A DNA stretch of 52,047 nt from Skermanella aerolata KACC 11604 (GCF_000936425.1 NZ_AVFK01000043.1:1-52047); one strand, 5' to 3'. Counted from the first letter of the stretch, positions 42,113-51,212 are shown. The notes: generated by a model not told the origin, from the sequence alone. Translations and numbers: made by a program.

Positions 42113-44413
42113 TCAGCTCGACGAAACCTCCCGGCGTTCCCGGCAGACTGTCCTCAGCAGCGTTTCCAAAACCTCGGCCGTCACCGGTTTGTGCAGCAGG
42201 TGGCAACCGCTCCGCCTGGCCTCGGCCAGACGCTCGGGCGATGTGTCGCCGGTCAGCAGCACCGCGGCCCAGGCACCCCGGCGACGCGCGGCAGCCACCG
42301 CGTCGGTACCGCACTGCCCATGCCCGAGCGAGTAGTCGGCAACCACGATGTCGAGCGGATGGTCGAGGCCGGCCAGCACCGCCCCGACCTGTTCCAGGGT
42401 GCGGGCGACCTGCACCCGTACTCCCCACGACGCCAGCATCAGCTCGATCGCCTGCAGAACCAGCGGTTCGTCATCGATCACCAGAGCCGAGCAGCCGGCC
42501 AGGAGATCGGGAGCGGTATCCAGGACGGTCGCGGGACTGGCCGCATCCGGAATGGCGCCCAACGGCAGGCACAGCGAGAACGTCGAGCCGCGACCGGGCT
42601 CTGAGCTGACCTCAATCCGGGTGCCGAGCAGGGCGGCCACCCGCCGCGCCGTGGCCAGACCGATGCCGAAGCCGCGGGAATGATCGCGCGCGACATCGGC
42701 GCCCTGGTAGTACTCCTCGAAAATACGCTCGAGGTCCCCGGGTGCGATGCCCGGCCCGGTATCGGTCACCGCCACGGCCACGTGACCATCGCCCGCCCGA
42801 GCCAGCACCGAGACGCTGCCGGCCCGGGTGTACTTGAGCGCGTTGGAGAGCAGGTTGCGCAGGATCAGCTCGACCAGCAGGGGATCGGACCGGACATTCA
42901 GCCTCACCGGCGGCACCTGCAGGCACAGGCCGGTCAGCCGTGCCGCTTCCCGGAACTCGTCGAACAGGCGCTGAAGCAGCTCGTCGAGCGGGAAGTCCCG
43001 CGGTTCGGCGCTGAGAATGCCGGCCTCCAGCCGGGCCACCTGCAGCAGGCCGTTGAGCATCCCGGTCAGATTGCCGAGACTGCTCGCCAGCGGCTCGACC
43101 AGCGCGATCTCCGCCGGACCGAGTGGACGCCGGCGCAGCAGGTTGATAAACAGGTTGGCCGCCGTGACCGGCTGGCGCAGGTCGTGGCTGGCCGCAGCCA
43201 GGAAGCGGGACTTCGCCCGGTTGGCCTCCTCGGCCCCGGCCCGCGCCCGGACCGCCTCGTCGTGCGCGGCGCGCAGCCTGTCCTCGGCATCCCGGCGCTC
43301 CGTGAGATCGACCGTTACGGCAATGACGCCGAGCGGTTCGCCGCCGGCACCCAGGATCCGGCTGACGCTGCTGACCGCCCAGAAGTGCGTGCCGTCGGGA
43401 CGCAGGTAGCGCTTCTCGATGCTGAACACGTCGCCGACCTCGACCAGGCTGGCGAACAGCGGCAGATTGCGGGCGAGATCGTCGGGATGGGTAACATCCT
43501 GGACACCGAGCCCGAGCAGGTCGTCGCGCGATCGTCCCAGCAGGGCGCAGAGCCGGTCGTTGACCCGTCTGAAGCGGCCATCGAGCCCGATCTCGGACAG
43601 CCCGACCTCGGCCTGGGCGAAGATCGCCGCCAGCCGGCCCTCGTTCTCGCGCACCGCTTCCTCGGCAAGCCGGCGCTCGGTCACGTCGATGGCGAGACCG
43701 GTTGCCCGGAGCGGCCGGCCCGCCTCGTCATAGGTGACGTGGCCGCGCCCCTCCAGCCAGCGAAGTCCCTTGTCCGGGTGGGTGATCCGGTACAGGACGT
43801 GCAAATGGGTCCCGCCACGTGTCAGGCAGTCCTGGATGGCCCGGTCAGCCATCCCACGGTCGGCCGGGTGGAGGCTGGCGATCCAGTCGGCGCGGCACGT
43901 GCTGGTGCTGTTGGGATCGTGACCGTACAGGTCACGGCAGCTGTCGGACCAGTGGACCCGATCGGTGTCGATCCGCCAGTCCCAGGTGCCGGCCCCGGCA
44001 TACAGCTGGGCCAGCGACAGCTGGCGCTCGCTCTCCTCGATCGCGGCGCTGCGCTCGGCCACCCGGCGTTCCAGCTCAGCATTCGCCCGAACCAGCTCGC
44101 TGTTGGAAATCCGCAATTCCTCAACGACAGCCTGGAGGTCCCCGACCCTTTGCCCTTCAACCGGATGTGCTGCTTCGGCATTTGTGTCCAACGGCCAGCA
44201 GGCCATTCCGGCAACCGCATCGTGCTGTTCGAGTCTGCTCTGAAGCCGTGTCAACTCCCTGGCGCTCCGGTCGAGCAGCGCCCTTACCCGGTCGAAGTCC
44301 CGAGCCAGTGGCATCGGGCCGCTGCTGATGGAGCTTGAGTCCGGCTGCCGTAGTTTGAGCGGGATTCGGGACCGGTCGGTCGACGGCTTGAAGGGCCGGT
44401 GGTGCCGCGTCAT
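42113..44413 (-). CDS. Hybrid sensor histidine kinase (PAS-PAS-HisKA-HATPase-REC)
   Basis: A 766-residue soluble hybrid kinase. Order: disordered N-terminus, coiled coil (about 85-135, ELVRANAELERRVAERSAAI), PAS 1 (about 140-250), PAS 2 (about 260-380, ending AVTVDLTERRDAEDR), HisKA with His410 in AAASHDLRQPV, HATPase with N box LLSNALKYTR, G1 DTGPGIAP and G2 GFGIGLATARR, then a receiver with Asp693 in DIVVADYSLG and Lys in LLHKPVTAEVL. The phosphate can thus pass His to Asp within the protein; no output domain or adjacent response regulator is present. GGAGGT before the ATG at 44413 fixes the start. No transmembrane helix, so the signal is cytoplasmic. PAS 1 has no LOV cysteine. Confidence 0.93.
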   Translation of the reverse strand: MTRHHRPFKPSTDRSRIPLKLRQPDSSSISSGPMPLARDFDRVRALLDRSARELTRLQSRLEQHDAVAGMACWPLDTNAEAAHPVEGQRVGDLQAVVEELRISNSELVRANAELERRVAERSAAIEESERQLSLAQLYAGAGTWDWRIDTDRVHWSDSCRDLYGHDPNSTSTCRADWIASLHPADRGMADRAIQDCLTRGGTHLHVLYRITHPDKGLRWLEGRGHVTYDEAGRPLRATGLAIDVTERRLAEEAVRENEGRLAAIFAQAEVGLSEIGLDGRFRRVNDRLCALLGRSRDDLLGLGVQDVTHPDDLARNLPLFASLVEVGDVFSIEKRYLRPDGTHFWAVSSVSRILGAGGEPLGVIAVTVDLTERRDAEDRLRAAHDEAVRARAGAEEANRAKSRFLAAASHDLRQPVTAANLFINLLRRRPLGPAEIALVEPLASSLGNLTGMLNGLLQVARLEAGILSAEPRDFPLDELLQRLFDEFREAARLTGLCLQVPPVRLNVRSDPLLVELILRNLLSNALKYTRAGSVSVLARAGDGHVAVAVTDTGPGIAPGDLERIFEEYYQGADVARDHSRGFGIGLATARRVAALLGTRIEVSSEPGRGSTFSLCLPLGAIPDAASPATVLDTAPDLLAGCSALVIDDEPLVLQAIELMLASWGVRVQVARTLEQVGAVLAGLDHPLDIVVADYSLGHGQCGTDAVAAARRRGAWAAVLLTGDTSPERLAEARRSGCHLLHKPVTAEVLETLLRTVCRERREVSSS

Positions 44414-44470
44414 CGGTGAGACCTCCAAAGCGTCGGTAACTGGCAGCCCAGGATCATATCGCGGTTCTTT

Positions 44471-44770
44471 TTACTCGATCGCCTTTTCCCACCGAACCTG
44501 ATCTTTGGAGTCTCCGCCCCCGGACCAGGGCGCATTTCCTGTTTCCGCGGAAAACGGAGAGCGGGAGAGATCGGCCGCCGGGTGATTGGCATCCCGACAG
44601 GTGGCATCATCCTTGGGCTGGTCCGGCCGGCATAGAACCAGGAGCCTGCAGGTGTCGCACGGAGCGTCGGTGATGCGGGTCCAGCCGCGCACGTCCCGGC
44701 AAACCTGCCGGAATGGGCGCGGTGGAAGGGCGAGGCAGGGAGTCGGCAGAACTTTCAGCAACGCAGCCAT
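44471..44770 (-). CDS. Doubtful cysteine-containing hypothetical protein
   Basis: A 99-residue frame starting MAALLKVLPTPCLALPPRPF with five cysteines (QVCRDV, PCDTCRLLVLC, ATCRD) in its first 60 residues, a spacing that could bind metal. The ribosome binding site is weak and the C-terminal 35 residues look like random coding. No family recognised. Confidence 0.35.
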   Translation of the reverse strand: MAALLKVLPTPCLALPPRPFRQVCRDVRGWTRITDAPCDTCRLLVLCRPDQPKDDATCRDANHPAADLSRSPFSAETGNAPWSGGGDSKDQVRWEKAIE

Positions 44771-45496
44771 GGCTCATCGTACAAACGATTTCGGGACAGG
44801 GAAAAGCCGCTTTCGCCTGTACCCGGAAGTACAAGCCTGTTGTGAGCCGCTGAATGCGTTTGCGTAATAATTAGCACGAATGATTGTGACTTGGAACATT
44901 CCAGTATTGAACTCAGAACCGATACTGTGACAGCTGGGCCGTTGGAACCACACACGGTATAAATCAATGATATATGTGGCAGAGGCCGGAACCATGATCG
45001 GGATCACCCCCAACCGGGCCGAACCGGGCACTGATCCCTTCCTCATCCTGACAGTCTATCGCACCCTGCGGGACGGCGGAACAATCTATAGTTACATACT
45101 TTCAGCTCCAGCAAGGCTCCGGTGACGCAGGCCTTCGCGGAAGCATTCCGCCATGCCGAGGCCCACGCCATTCCGGCCATCTGGATCAACGATCCGGACA
45201 GGCTGTTCCAACCGCAGCGGCAGTGCTCGCGCTGACCAGTGAGCCGGCACGCTGAGCTGCGATGACGGACCGCAGCATCAACGCGCAAGGCCACACCCGG
45301 TGCGGAGGAATCCGCTTCGGGTGCCTGCCTGGTGTCTCCTGTCAGAGTGCCGTCCGACAGGATGCCGAACAGGAAGATGAATCCTGTGGGCGAGTATCGC
45401 TGAACGGCTTCGCGAACTGGCGCCTCCGCCTGGCTGCCGGAGATACCATCGCTGATACTCATGCCATTTGGCGCCGTCCGCTGCCGGGGCTACGCC
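44771..45496. other. Intergenic region with weak short frames
   Basis: Two consecutive plus-strand frames overlap: ATG 44994 to 45125 (MIGITPNRAEPGTDPFLI…, 43 residues) and GTG 45122 on (VTQAFAEAFRHAEAHAIPAI…, 37 residues). They could be a decayed small gene with one frameshift, but neither is recognised. The region around 44860-44980 is AT-rich and probably holds promoters. Confidence 0.4.
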
Positions 45497-46171
45497 TCAG
45501 GAGTATCGCTGCCGCGTCTGGTTGTCCAGGCTTTCCGCCGCTTTCCGGGCTGCTCGGGCACTCGCCTCGGCAATCCTGACGCTGCCGTTCAGCAGGACCT
45601 TGACTTCGGCGCTGAGCAGCTCGGTCTGCGCCGCGATCAGATCCTGCGGGGTGCGGGCATGCAGGATGCCGTTCAGGCCGCTGGCATTGCACTGCATGAC
45701 GTTCCGCGTGGTGTCGGCCCATTCCCGCATGACCGCCTGGAACCCGCCGGCCAGCGCAATACCGGTCCGCATCATGACATCCAGGTTCCCCTGGGTACGG
45801 CCGGCCACCTCCCTGACCGCCCGGTCCTGCGTCGCCGCCACCTGGCCAAGTTGCTCAACCGCCCGCCCGGTCATCTCCCGAACCGCGCCGGCAACCTCGC
45901 CGGCTGCTTCGACCGGGCGCTCCATCGTCCCGCGCAGGGCTCCGGCGGCCGCTTGCAGGTTGTGCTCGGCGGCATCCGCGGTCCGGCGGCTGATGTCGCC
46001 GCCGTTGGCTGCGGATGCGGAGGAATGACGGACCGCCACACCGCCGGCTTCGGCGGCGTCCCGAACGCTCTTCCGGCCGGCAGCGGCGCCGGCTTCGCCA
46101 GTCTTCTCCAGGACATCGCTGGCATCCTGAACCGCCTTGCGGGTCTCGGACCTGGTCGTGGTGGTAGCCAT
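45497..46171 (-). CDS. Phasin family protein
   Basis: A 224-residue hydrophilic, alanine-rich helical protein. The C-terminal half is a phasin_2-type domain: MMRTGIALAGGFQAVMREWA, then NVMQCNASGLNGILHARTPQ, DLIAAQTELLSAEVKVLLNG. The N-terminal part is low-complexity amphipathic helix. Phasins coat polyhydroxyalkanoate granules, or act as chaperone-like stress proteins. GGAGAAA precedes the ATG at 46171; the longer frame reads upstream DNA. It lies 137 bp after the DUF2382 stress gene on the same strand. Confidence 0.8.
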   Translation of the reverse strand: MATTTTRSETRKAVQDASDVLEKTGEAGAAAGRKSVRDAAEAGGVAVRHSSASAANGGDISRRTADAAEHNLQAAAGALRGTMERPVEAAGEVAGAVREMTGRAVEQLGQVAATQDRAVREVAGRTQGNLDVMMRTGIALAGGFQAVMREWADTTRNVMQCNASGLNGILHARTPQDLIAAQTELLSAEVKVLLNGSVRIAEASARAARKAAESLDNQTRQRYS

Positions 46172-46307
46172 AAACAATTTCTCCATCGTAAAGAAAAGCC
46201 CATCCGGGCGCTGTCCGCGATCCGGATTACTGTGCCGATCCCCTGGCATCTTCGATCAGGCGCGACAGTCACCCGGACTGGTCGTTAATTCCCGTCAATG
46301 CCGGGCT

Positions 46308-47018
46308 TCAGGACTTTTTGCCGGTGCTGGATTTGCCGTCGATCTCCTCGACGGTGACATCCTGACGGCGCACGGTGTCGCTGACAGTGACCTCGCGCTC
46401 GCCCGAGTTCTTGCTCAGCGAGACTTCCTCGACGACGTGGGCCTGCTTGGAGACGACCGGCTTCTCGGAAACCTCGGTCATCTCGACCGTGGTCTCCCGG
46501 AACGCCTTGTCGGCCTCCTCGGGCTTCAGGACCCGGTCGGCCCGGGTGCGCTCGACCTCAACCGTTTCCTCGTGCAGGGTGACGGTCTCCTGAACCTCCT
46601 GCTCACTGACCTCTGTCTTCAGGCGCTTGCCGCCGGTGGTGCGGGCAACGCCGACCTCCAGTTCCTCCTCGATCACCTGCGCCGTCTCAGTCTCTTCCGG
46701 TGCACCGTTGCCGACCTTTTCCAGCAGTGCTTCGGGGGTCAGAACTTCGAAGCGGCGCATGAGGCTCAGCGCCTCGTCGGCCTTGTCATCGGCGACTTCG
46801 GCGACGACCAGGGCGCCGCCCCGCTGCATCGCCTGGCCGTAACGTCCGGCCTTGTCCTTGTCGTAGCCGACTTCGACCAGGCGGCCGGAGATCCTGGACG
46901 CCGCAACATCCTGGAGGATCTCGATCGCGTTCTTCCTGACGCCGGCTCCGGTCAGCTCGCCGAGTACCTTGCCGGCGATGTCGCCGGTCTCAAACAGCCC
47001 GATGATGGCGGTGGTCAT
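46308..47018 (-). CDS. DUF2382 (YsnF/AvaK) stress protein
   Basis: A 236-residue acidic protein in two parts. Residues 1-95 form a general-stress-like ferredoxin-fold domain (TTAIIGLFETGDIAGKVLGE, AMQRGGALVVAEVADDKADE) as in proteins that pair with YsnF. Residues 110-225 are the DUF2382 domain, with repeating beta strands of charged residues (VIEEELEVGVARTTGGKRLK; VTLHEETVEVERTRADRVL; REVTVSDTVRRQDVTVEEID). AAGGACAC lies before the ATG. An EcfG-type promoter about 70 bp upstream makes it a likely general-stress-response gene. Biochemical role unknown. Confidence 0.85.
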   Translation of the reverse strand: MTTAIIGLFETGDIAGKVLGELTGAGVRKNAIEILQDVAASRISGRLVEVGYDKDKAGRYGQAMQRGGALVVAEVADDKADEALSLMRRFEVLTPEALLEKVGNGAPEETETAQVIEEELEVGVARTTGGKRLKTEVSEQEVQETVTLHEETVEVERTRADRVLKPEEADKAFRETTVEMTEVSEKPVVSKQAHVVEEVSLSKNSGEREVTVSDTVRRQDVTVEEIDGKSSTGKKS

Positions 47019-47084
47019 GTCCAGTGTCCTTGCGGTGGTTGAGTGGTGTCCCGAACTTCCGGGATTGATCTCGCACATGCAGCA

Positions 47085-47109
47085 AACGAGGTGCGTTGCA
47101 CAAAGTTCC
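47085..47109 (-). promoter_or_regulatory. EcfG-type general stress promoter
   Basis: On the minus strand GGAAC, exactly 16 bases, CGTT: the full consensus for alphaproteobacterial EcfG sigma factors. It points at the DUF2382 gene 67 bp downstream. Confidence 0.75.
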
Positions 47110-47175
47110 TGATCTTTGCTGCGGTAAATGGAATTCTCTCCGTCCTCAAAACAACGTTTCAGCAAAGATCAGGAA
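47106..47175. repeat. Perfect 16-bp inverted repeat overlapping the stress promoter
   Basis: TTCCTGATCTTTGCTG at 47106-47121 and its exact complement at 47160-47175, 38 bp apart. The left arm overlaps the -35 element of the EcfG-like promoter, so a protein bound to both arms could repress or loop the promoter. Confidence 0.8.
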
Positions 47176-47401
47176 GTGGTGAGCCCATTTATGGCAATGA
47201 CTGAAGTGAATAATAACTACTCAGTGGTTATACCCATTATGGTTCCGTGTGTAATTTAACGGTAACATATGATTATCTGTCCTGGAGCAGCGATTTACCT
47301 GTCGGGCGCGGTCATCTGGATGTGATCACCCTGTATTTTCTCAACATTCTCGCACAATTAAGCGCTTGGCACTGCAGTTGCGGTGCAGCGTGCCTTTTCC
47401 C

Positions 47402-48565
47402 TAGTGTTCCGACTCTAACGCTTGATACCGACGACAGCCTTGAGGGCATCGCGAGCTTTATCGACCTTTGCGAGAATGTCGTTGGTCGTTGCGGTCCAGA
47501 CGAAGGGCTTGGGATGTTCGTTGTGTTCGGCGAGGTATTTGTAGATCGCGATTTCCAGGTCGGTGAGGCTTTTAAAGACGCCGCGCCGAATGCGCTTGCG
47601 CGTGATCTCGGCGAAGAAGCGCTCGACCATGTTCAGCCAGGACGACGCAGTCGGGGTGAAGTGCAGATGGAAGCGTGGATGCTGTTCCAGCCAGGCCATG
47701 ACATTGGCATGCTTGTGAGTGCCATAGTTGTCAACGATCAGATGGAGGTCGAGATCGGCCGGCGTATTGGCATCGATCGTACCGAGGAACTTGATGAACT
47801 CCTGATGCCGGTGTTTGTCCATGCAGCGCCCGATCACGCTCCCGTCCAGCAGGTTGAGGGCGGCGAACAGCGTCGTGGTGCCGTGGCGCTTGTAGTCGTG
47901 GGTCAGGGTGCCGGCCCGGCCCTTCTTGAGCGGCAGCCCCGGCTGGGTGCGGTCGAGCGCCTGGATCTGGCTCTTCTCGTCCACCGAGAGCACCAGCGCG
48001 CGGTCCGGCGGATCGAGGTAGAGGCCGACGACATCGACCAGCTTGGCCTCGAAGTCGGGATCGTTGGACAGCTTGAAGGTGCGCACCTGATGCGGCTTCA
48101 GCCCATGAGCCCGCCAGATCTTCTGCACGCTGCTGACCGCGATCCCCACAGCCTTGGCCATGGCGCGGGCGCTCCAGTGCGTCGCATCCGCCGGCCGTTC
48201 GGTCGTCGTCTTGGTCACGACCTGCCGCACCGTCGCCTCCGACAGCGGCTTCTTGCCCGGCGGCCGCGTCTTGTCGCGCAGCAAGCCGTCAACCCCGGCT
48301 TCGGCGAACCGAGCCTGCCAGCGCCACACCGTCGGCTTCGACTGCCCGGTTCGCTCCATGATCTCCATGGTGCCAACACCATCCGCCGTAAGCACCACGA
48401 TCTGCGCCCGCCGGACATGCTTTTGCGGCGTATTCCGATCCGCTATCACTTTGTCCAGCCGTGCCCGATCCTCAGGTGAAAGCTCGACGGTAATTCCCGT
48501 TCTCATCCACCCAGACTCGCACAGATCCTACCAACAGGGAATCCTCTGTTTCGGTCAAAACACTA
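47402..48565 (-). mobile_element. IS630-family element with TA target duplication
   Basis: Inverted ends TAGTGTTCCGAC (left, from 47402) and TAGTGTTTTGAC (right, read inward from 48565) flank one transposase. TA stands at both borders (47402-47403, 48564-48565), as expected for the IS630/Tc1 class, which duplicates TA on insertion. It separates the DUF2382 region from the kinase remnant. Confidence 0.88.
47415..48506 (-). CDS. IS630-family transposase
   Basis: A 363-residue DDE transposase. The N-terminal helix-turn-helix (GVGTMEIMERTGQSKPTVWR, WQARFAEAGVDGLLRDK) precedes the catalytic triad: Asp in VLSVDEKSQIQALDR, Asp in LIVDNYGTHKH and Glu in SWLNMVERFFAEITRKRIRR. One continuous frame without lesions, filling the element nearly end to end, so it may be active. 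Confidence 0.96.
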   Translation of the reverse strand: MRTGITVELSPEDRARLDKVIADRNTPQKHVRRAQIVVLTADGVGTMEIMERTGQSKPTVWRWQARFAEAGVDGLLRDKTRPPGKKPLSEATVRQVVTKTTTERPADATHWSARAMAKAVGIAVSSVQKIWRAHGLKPHQVRTFKLSNDPDFEAKLVDVVGLYLDPPDRALVLSVDEKSQIQALDRTQPGLPLKKGRAGTLTHDYKRHGTTTLFAALNLLDGSVIGRCMDKHRHQEFIKFLGTIDANTPADLDLHLIVDNYGTHKHANVMAWLEQHPRFHLHFTPTASSWLNMVERFFAEITRKRIRRGVFKSLTDLEIAIYKYLAEHNEHPKPFVWTATTNDILAKVDKARDALKAVVGIKR

Positions 48566-48634
48566 GCAAGGTGGCCGGCAATCAAAACTGCATAGAGTTC
48601 ACACAGCACCTGGTTTATCAGCACCGCGCGGTTT

Positions 48635-49000
48635 TCACGTCCAGCGGGCGCCGGGAGCGGAATTTTTAGTGCGCAGCTCAACGCCGAGCTGACGGACCAG
48701 GCCCAGGATCAGGCAGGTGCCGAAGCCCCGCGATAGCGAACTCCGGGAACACGGTTGCGGCCGGCTGCCCGATGTGGGAGTTATTGCGTCGCAGCAGGTG
48801 CCGACAGACCCGGTTGGCGTGGATGAACCGATGGTCCCGCTCCTGCAGCAGCGCAATGCCGACCCGCGCCCGCTCGACAGCCTTGGTCAGGAACGAACCT
48901 TCAAGCAATGGTGCAGAACCAGCAGTGCCTGCCGCACCCACAATCGAGCTGTCGTCCTCCGGCACGCAGGAAACCCTCCCGCAGTCCCCGGCCAGTAAAG
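48635..49000 (-). pseudogene. Histidine kinase remnant (PAS start and ATPase tail)
   Basis: One frame gives the beginning of a PAS domain: GSFLTKAVERARVGIALLQE, HRFIHANRVCRHLLRR, IGQPAATVFPEF. Immediately after it, in another frame, comes GFGTCLILGLVRQLGVEL, the G2-type end of a HisKA_2/HWE-kinase ATPase domain. The middle of the kinase is missing, so this is an internal deletion plus frameshift. Exact ends are uncertain. It may have been a relative of the LOV kinase next door, which is transcribed in the opposite direction. Confidence 0.6.
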
Positions 49001-49199
49001 ATTTACCATGCGCCGTGTATGTCGCTGGGTTATCTCTCTTCACCAAAATTCCGCAAGATATCCATAGAAACCCATGAGCGGAAATCTGGCAGGTGTTTGC
49101 AATCATCTGATCGTGATAATTTTTCAATGCGGAACGGCACGGACTTTGGTGATCTGCTGTTGCTACTTATGACCGCAGCAACAGTGCAACTGGTTCAAC

Positions 49200-50312
49200 G
49201 TGCCCACTCGTGACAATGAACCCTCAAGCCGCAGCATTGTCCAGGACCAGCCCAGCCTGGAAAGCTGGCCCTTTGTCGCGGTGGTTCAGGCATCGCACAC
49301 ACCGACGGTGCTGACCAATCCTCAGCTGCCCGACAATCCGATCGTCTTCGCCAACGACGCCTTCCTGCGGCTGACCGGCTACAGCCGTGACGAGATCCTG
49401 GGACGCAACTGCCGCTTTCTTGGCGGACCGCAAACGGACCGGCAGCTCAGCCACCAGGTGCGCCTCGCGATCGAGGAGGTGAGACCGGTCAGCGCCAGGC
49501 TGCTGAACTACCGCCGGGATGGCTCGACCTTCTGGAACCAGCTGCACATCAGCCCGATCCTCGACGGGGTCGGCAGGCCGGCCTACTTCGTCGGCTACCA
49601 GCACGACGTCACCGAGCAGGTCGAGGGCGAGCGACGCCTGCGCCAGGCCCATGCGGCGCTGGAGGAGAGATTGGAGGAACGCGAGCAGCTGATCTACGAG
49701 CTTCATCACCGGGTGCGCAACAATCTCCAGACCGTCATCGGCCTTCTCAACCTGGAAGCCAGGCGTGCCGATCCGTCCCTGCGCCGGCAGTTCAGCCTGA
49801 TCACCCAGCGCGTTCGGGTGCTGGGCGGCATCCATGAGCAGCTGGAGAGTTTCGGCCGGTGGACGGCGATCGACTTCGGCCGCCACCTGCGGGAAACCTG
49901 CGCCGCGCTGGCAGCCTTGTTTGAGGAGCGCATCGCGGTGGCGGTCGAGGCCGAATCGCTGCTGTGCGACATCGAGGCAGCGGCACCCCTGGGTCTGATC
50001 GCCAACGAGCTGATCGCCGGATGCTTCCGCCAGGTCAGCGGCAGCGCCGCGGCGGACCAGTGCCTGATCAGGGTTGTGCTCAGGCACCATCAGGATGCCG
50101 GCATCGTTGAGCTTGCCGTCAGCATCACCGCAGCTGGGGAAAACGGGCAACCAGCTACCAACCTGCTCCATCCGAGCGACATCGTCGACGTGCTGGCCGA
50201 GCAGATCGGCGCCGAGCTGGCTCTCGATCGAACCGGAAGCCCGACAATCAGGCTGACCGTGCCAGCCGGCTGTTTTACAGTTGGGCTGGACGGTTCGCCA
50301 AAGCCACTATGA
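49200..50312 (+). CDS. LOV-domain histidine kinase with degenerate ATPase domain
   Basis: A 370-residue soluble protein. The N-terminal LOV domain (about 20-140) is complete: GRNCRFLGG with the photoactive Cys71, NDAFLRLTGYSRDEIL, NYRRDGSTFWNQLHISPI and YFVGYQHDVTEQ, so it should bind flavin and sense blue light. A coiled-coil linker leads to a HisKA_2 dimerisation region with the phosphoacceptor motif YELHHRVRNNLQTVIGL (His169). The ATPase part is eroded: the N box reads LIANELIAGCFRQ instead of NELVTNALKHA, and the DxGxG box is replaced by AAGENGQ. ATP binding is doubtful. GTG at 49200 is the only start after a stop at 49170, without a clear Shine-Dalgarno. Confidence 0.85.
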   Translation: MPTRDNEPSSRSIVQDQPSLESWPFVAVVQASHTPTVLTNPQLPDNPIVFANDAFLRLTGYSRDEILGRNCRFLGGPQTDRQLSHQVRLAIEEVRPVSARLLNYRRDGSTFWNQLHISPILDGVGRPAYFVGYQHDVTEQVEGERRLRQAHAALEERLEEREQLIYELHHRVRNNLQTVIGLLNLEARRADPSLRRQFSLITQRVRVLGGIHEQLESFGRWTAIDFGRHLRETCAALAALFEERIAVAVEAESLLCDIEAAAPLGLIANELIAGCFRQVSGSAAADQCLIRVVLRHHQDAGIVELAVSITAAGENGQPATNLLHPSDIVDVLAEQIGAELALDRTGSPTIRLTVPAGCFTVGLDGSPKPL

Positions 50313-50501
50313 TCCATATGACCGGGCTGGAGTGTCTGGACCAATCTGGCAGAGGGTGCTTGCTTGGCGGTTGCTCCGAACAATCCACCGGGATCAGCAA
50401 TCCGCATTGGGAATCTCGTTTTGCTTGCACCTCCGCCAGCTGACTGGCACTCAGGACAGGGGCTGCCGGTGTCGGCAGTCGTGACAGGAGGGGGAAGCAG
50501 C

Positions 50502-50780
50502 ATGACCCAGGCGGAACTGATCAATGCACTGGCCGAACGGGCGGATCTGAGCCGGGCCACAGCCGGCAAGACATTGAATGCCCTGATCGGCGTTGTGGCC
50601 GATGCCCTGAAGCGGGGTGATGAGGTCCGCATCGCCGGCTTCGGCACCTTTGCCGTTGCCGAACGAAGCGAGCGGCAGGGGCGCAATCCGCAGACCGGCG
50701 AGACGATCACAATCGCGGCGTCCCGGGGAACCAGGTTCTCGGCTGCCAAGGCGATCAAGGACGCTCTTAACGGCGGTTAA
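50502..50780 (+). CDS. HU/IHF-family DNA-binding protein
   Basis: A 92-residue histone-like protein of standard length. Helix region MTQAELINALAERADLS; dimer core LNALIGVVADALKRGDEVRI; the conserved GFGTFAVAERSERQGRNPQT with the DNA-bending arm (NPQTGETITI); and the C-terminal FSAAKAIKDAL. AGGAGGGGG precedes the ATG at 50502, so the longer frame is not used. A plasmid-borne HU could help RepA open the iteron origin and compact the replicon, which is inference. Confidence 0.93.
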   Translation: MTQAELINALAERADLSRATAGKTLNALIGVVADALKRGDEVRIAGFGTFAVAERSERQGRNPQTGETITIAASRGTRFSAAKAIKDALNGG

Positions 50781-50831
50781 CCCGATGGGCACGGCGACTC
50801 CAAACCCTTGTGCCCGCGATGGAGTAGGACT

Positions 50832-51212
50832 TCACCGGGTAATCGAGGGCAACAGTTCAGAAAACCTGGAGCCTGGACTGGTGTTCCAATCGGATGCCGG
50901 ACTCGATCGCTTCTTCTCCGCCAGCTCGAGCACCAGACGGTCGCGGTTGCGGATCAGCGCGTCGAGGTCGGTCTCCTTCCACGCTTGCTGGCAGTCACGG
51001 CAGAACCGCAGCGTGTCATCGGACTCGGCGACAAGCCCGTGCATGGTCTCGGTGACCCGCGTCAGACCGGCGACGATTACTTCCGCCTGCTGGTGCAGAG
51101 AGGTACTACCCTCGTGCAGAACACCGAGGGCAGTCTGGATGTCCAATACTGCCGCCTCGTGCCGGCGCAGCGCCCGAACCTGGACCGGATCGACAATCTT
51201 TCCGTCGCTCAT
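50832..51212 (-). CDS. Hypothetical helical protein with CxxC motif
   Basis: A 126-residue soluble helical protein. It begins MSDGKIVDPVQVRALRRHEA, has a long helix, a single RFCRDCQQAW segment that might bind metal or form a disulfide, and a charged C-terminal helix (DALIRNRDRLVLELAEKKRS). GGGAGCG lies ahead of the ATG at 51212. No family recognised. Confidence 0.55.
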   Translation of the reverse strand: MSDGKIVDPVQVRALRRHEAAVLDIQTALGVLHEGSTSLHQQAEVIVAGLTRVTETMHGLVAESDDTLRFCRDCQQAWKETDLDALIRNRDRLVLELAEKKRSSPASDWNTSPGSRFSELLPSITR

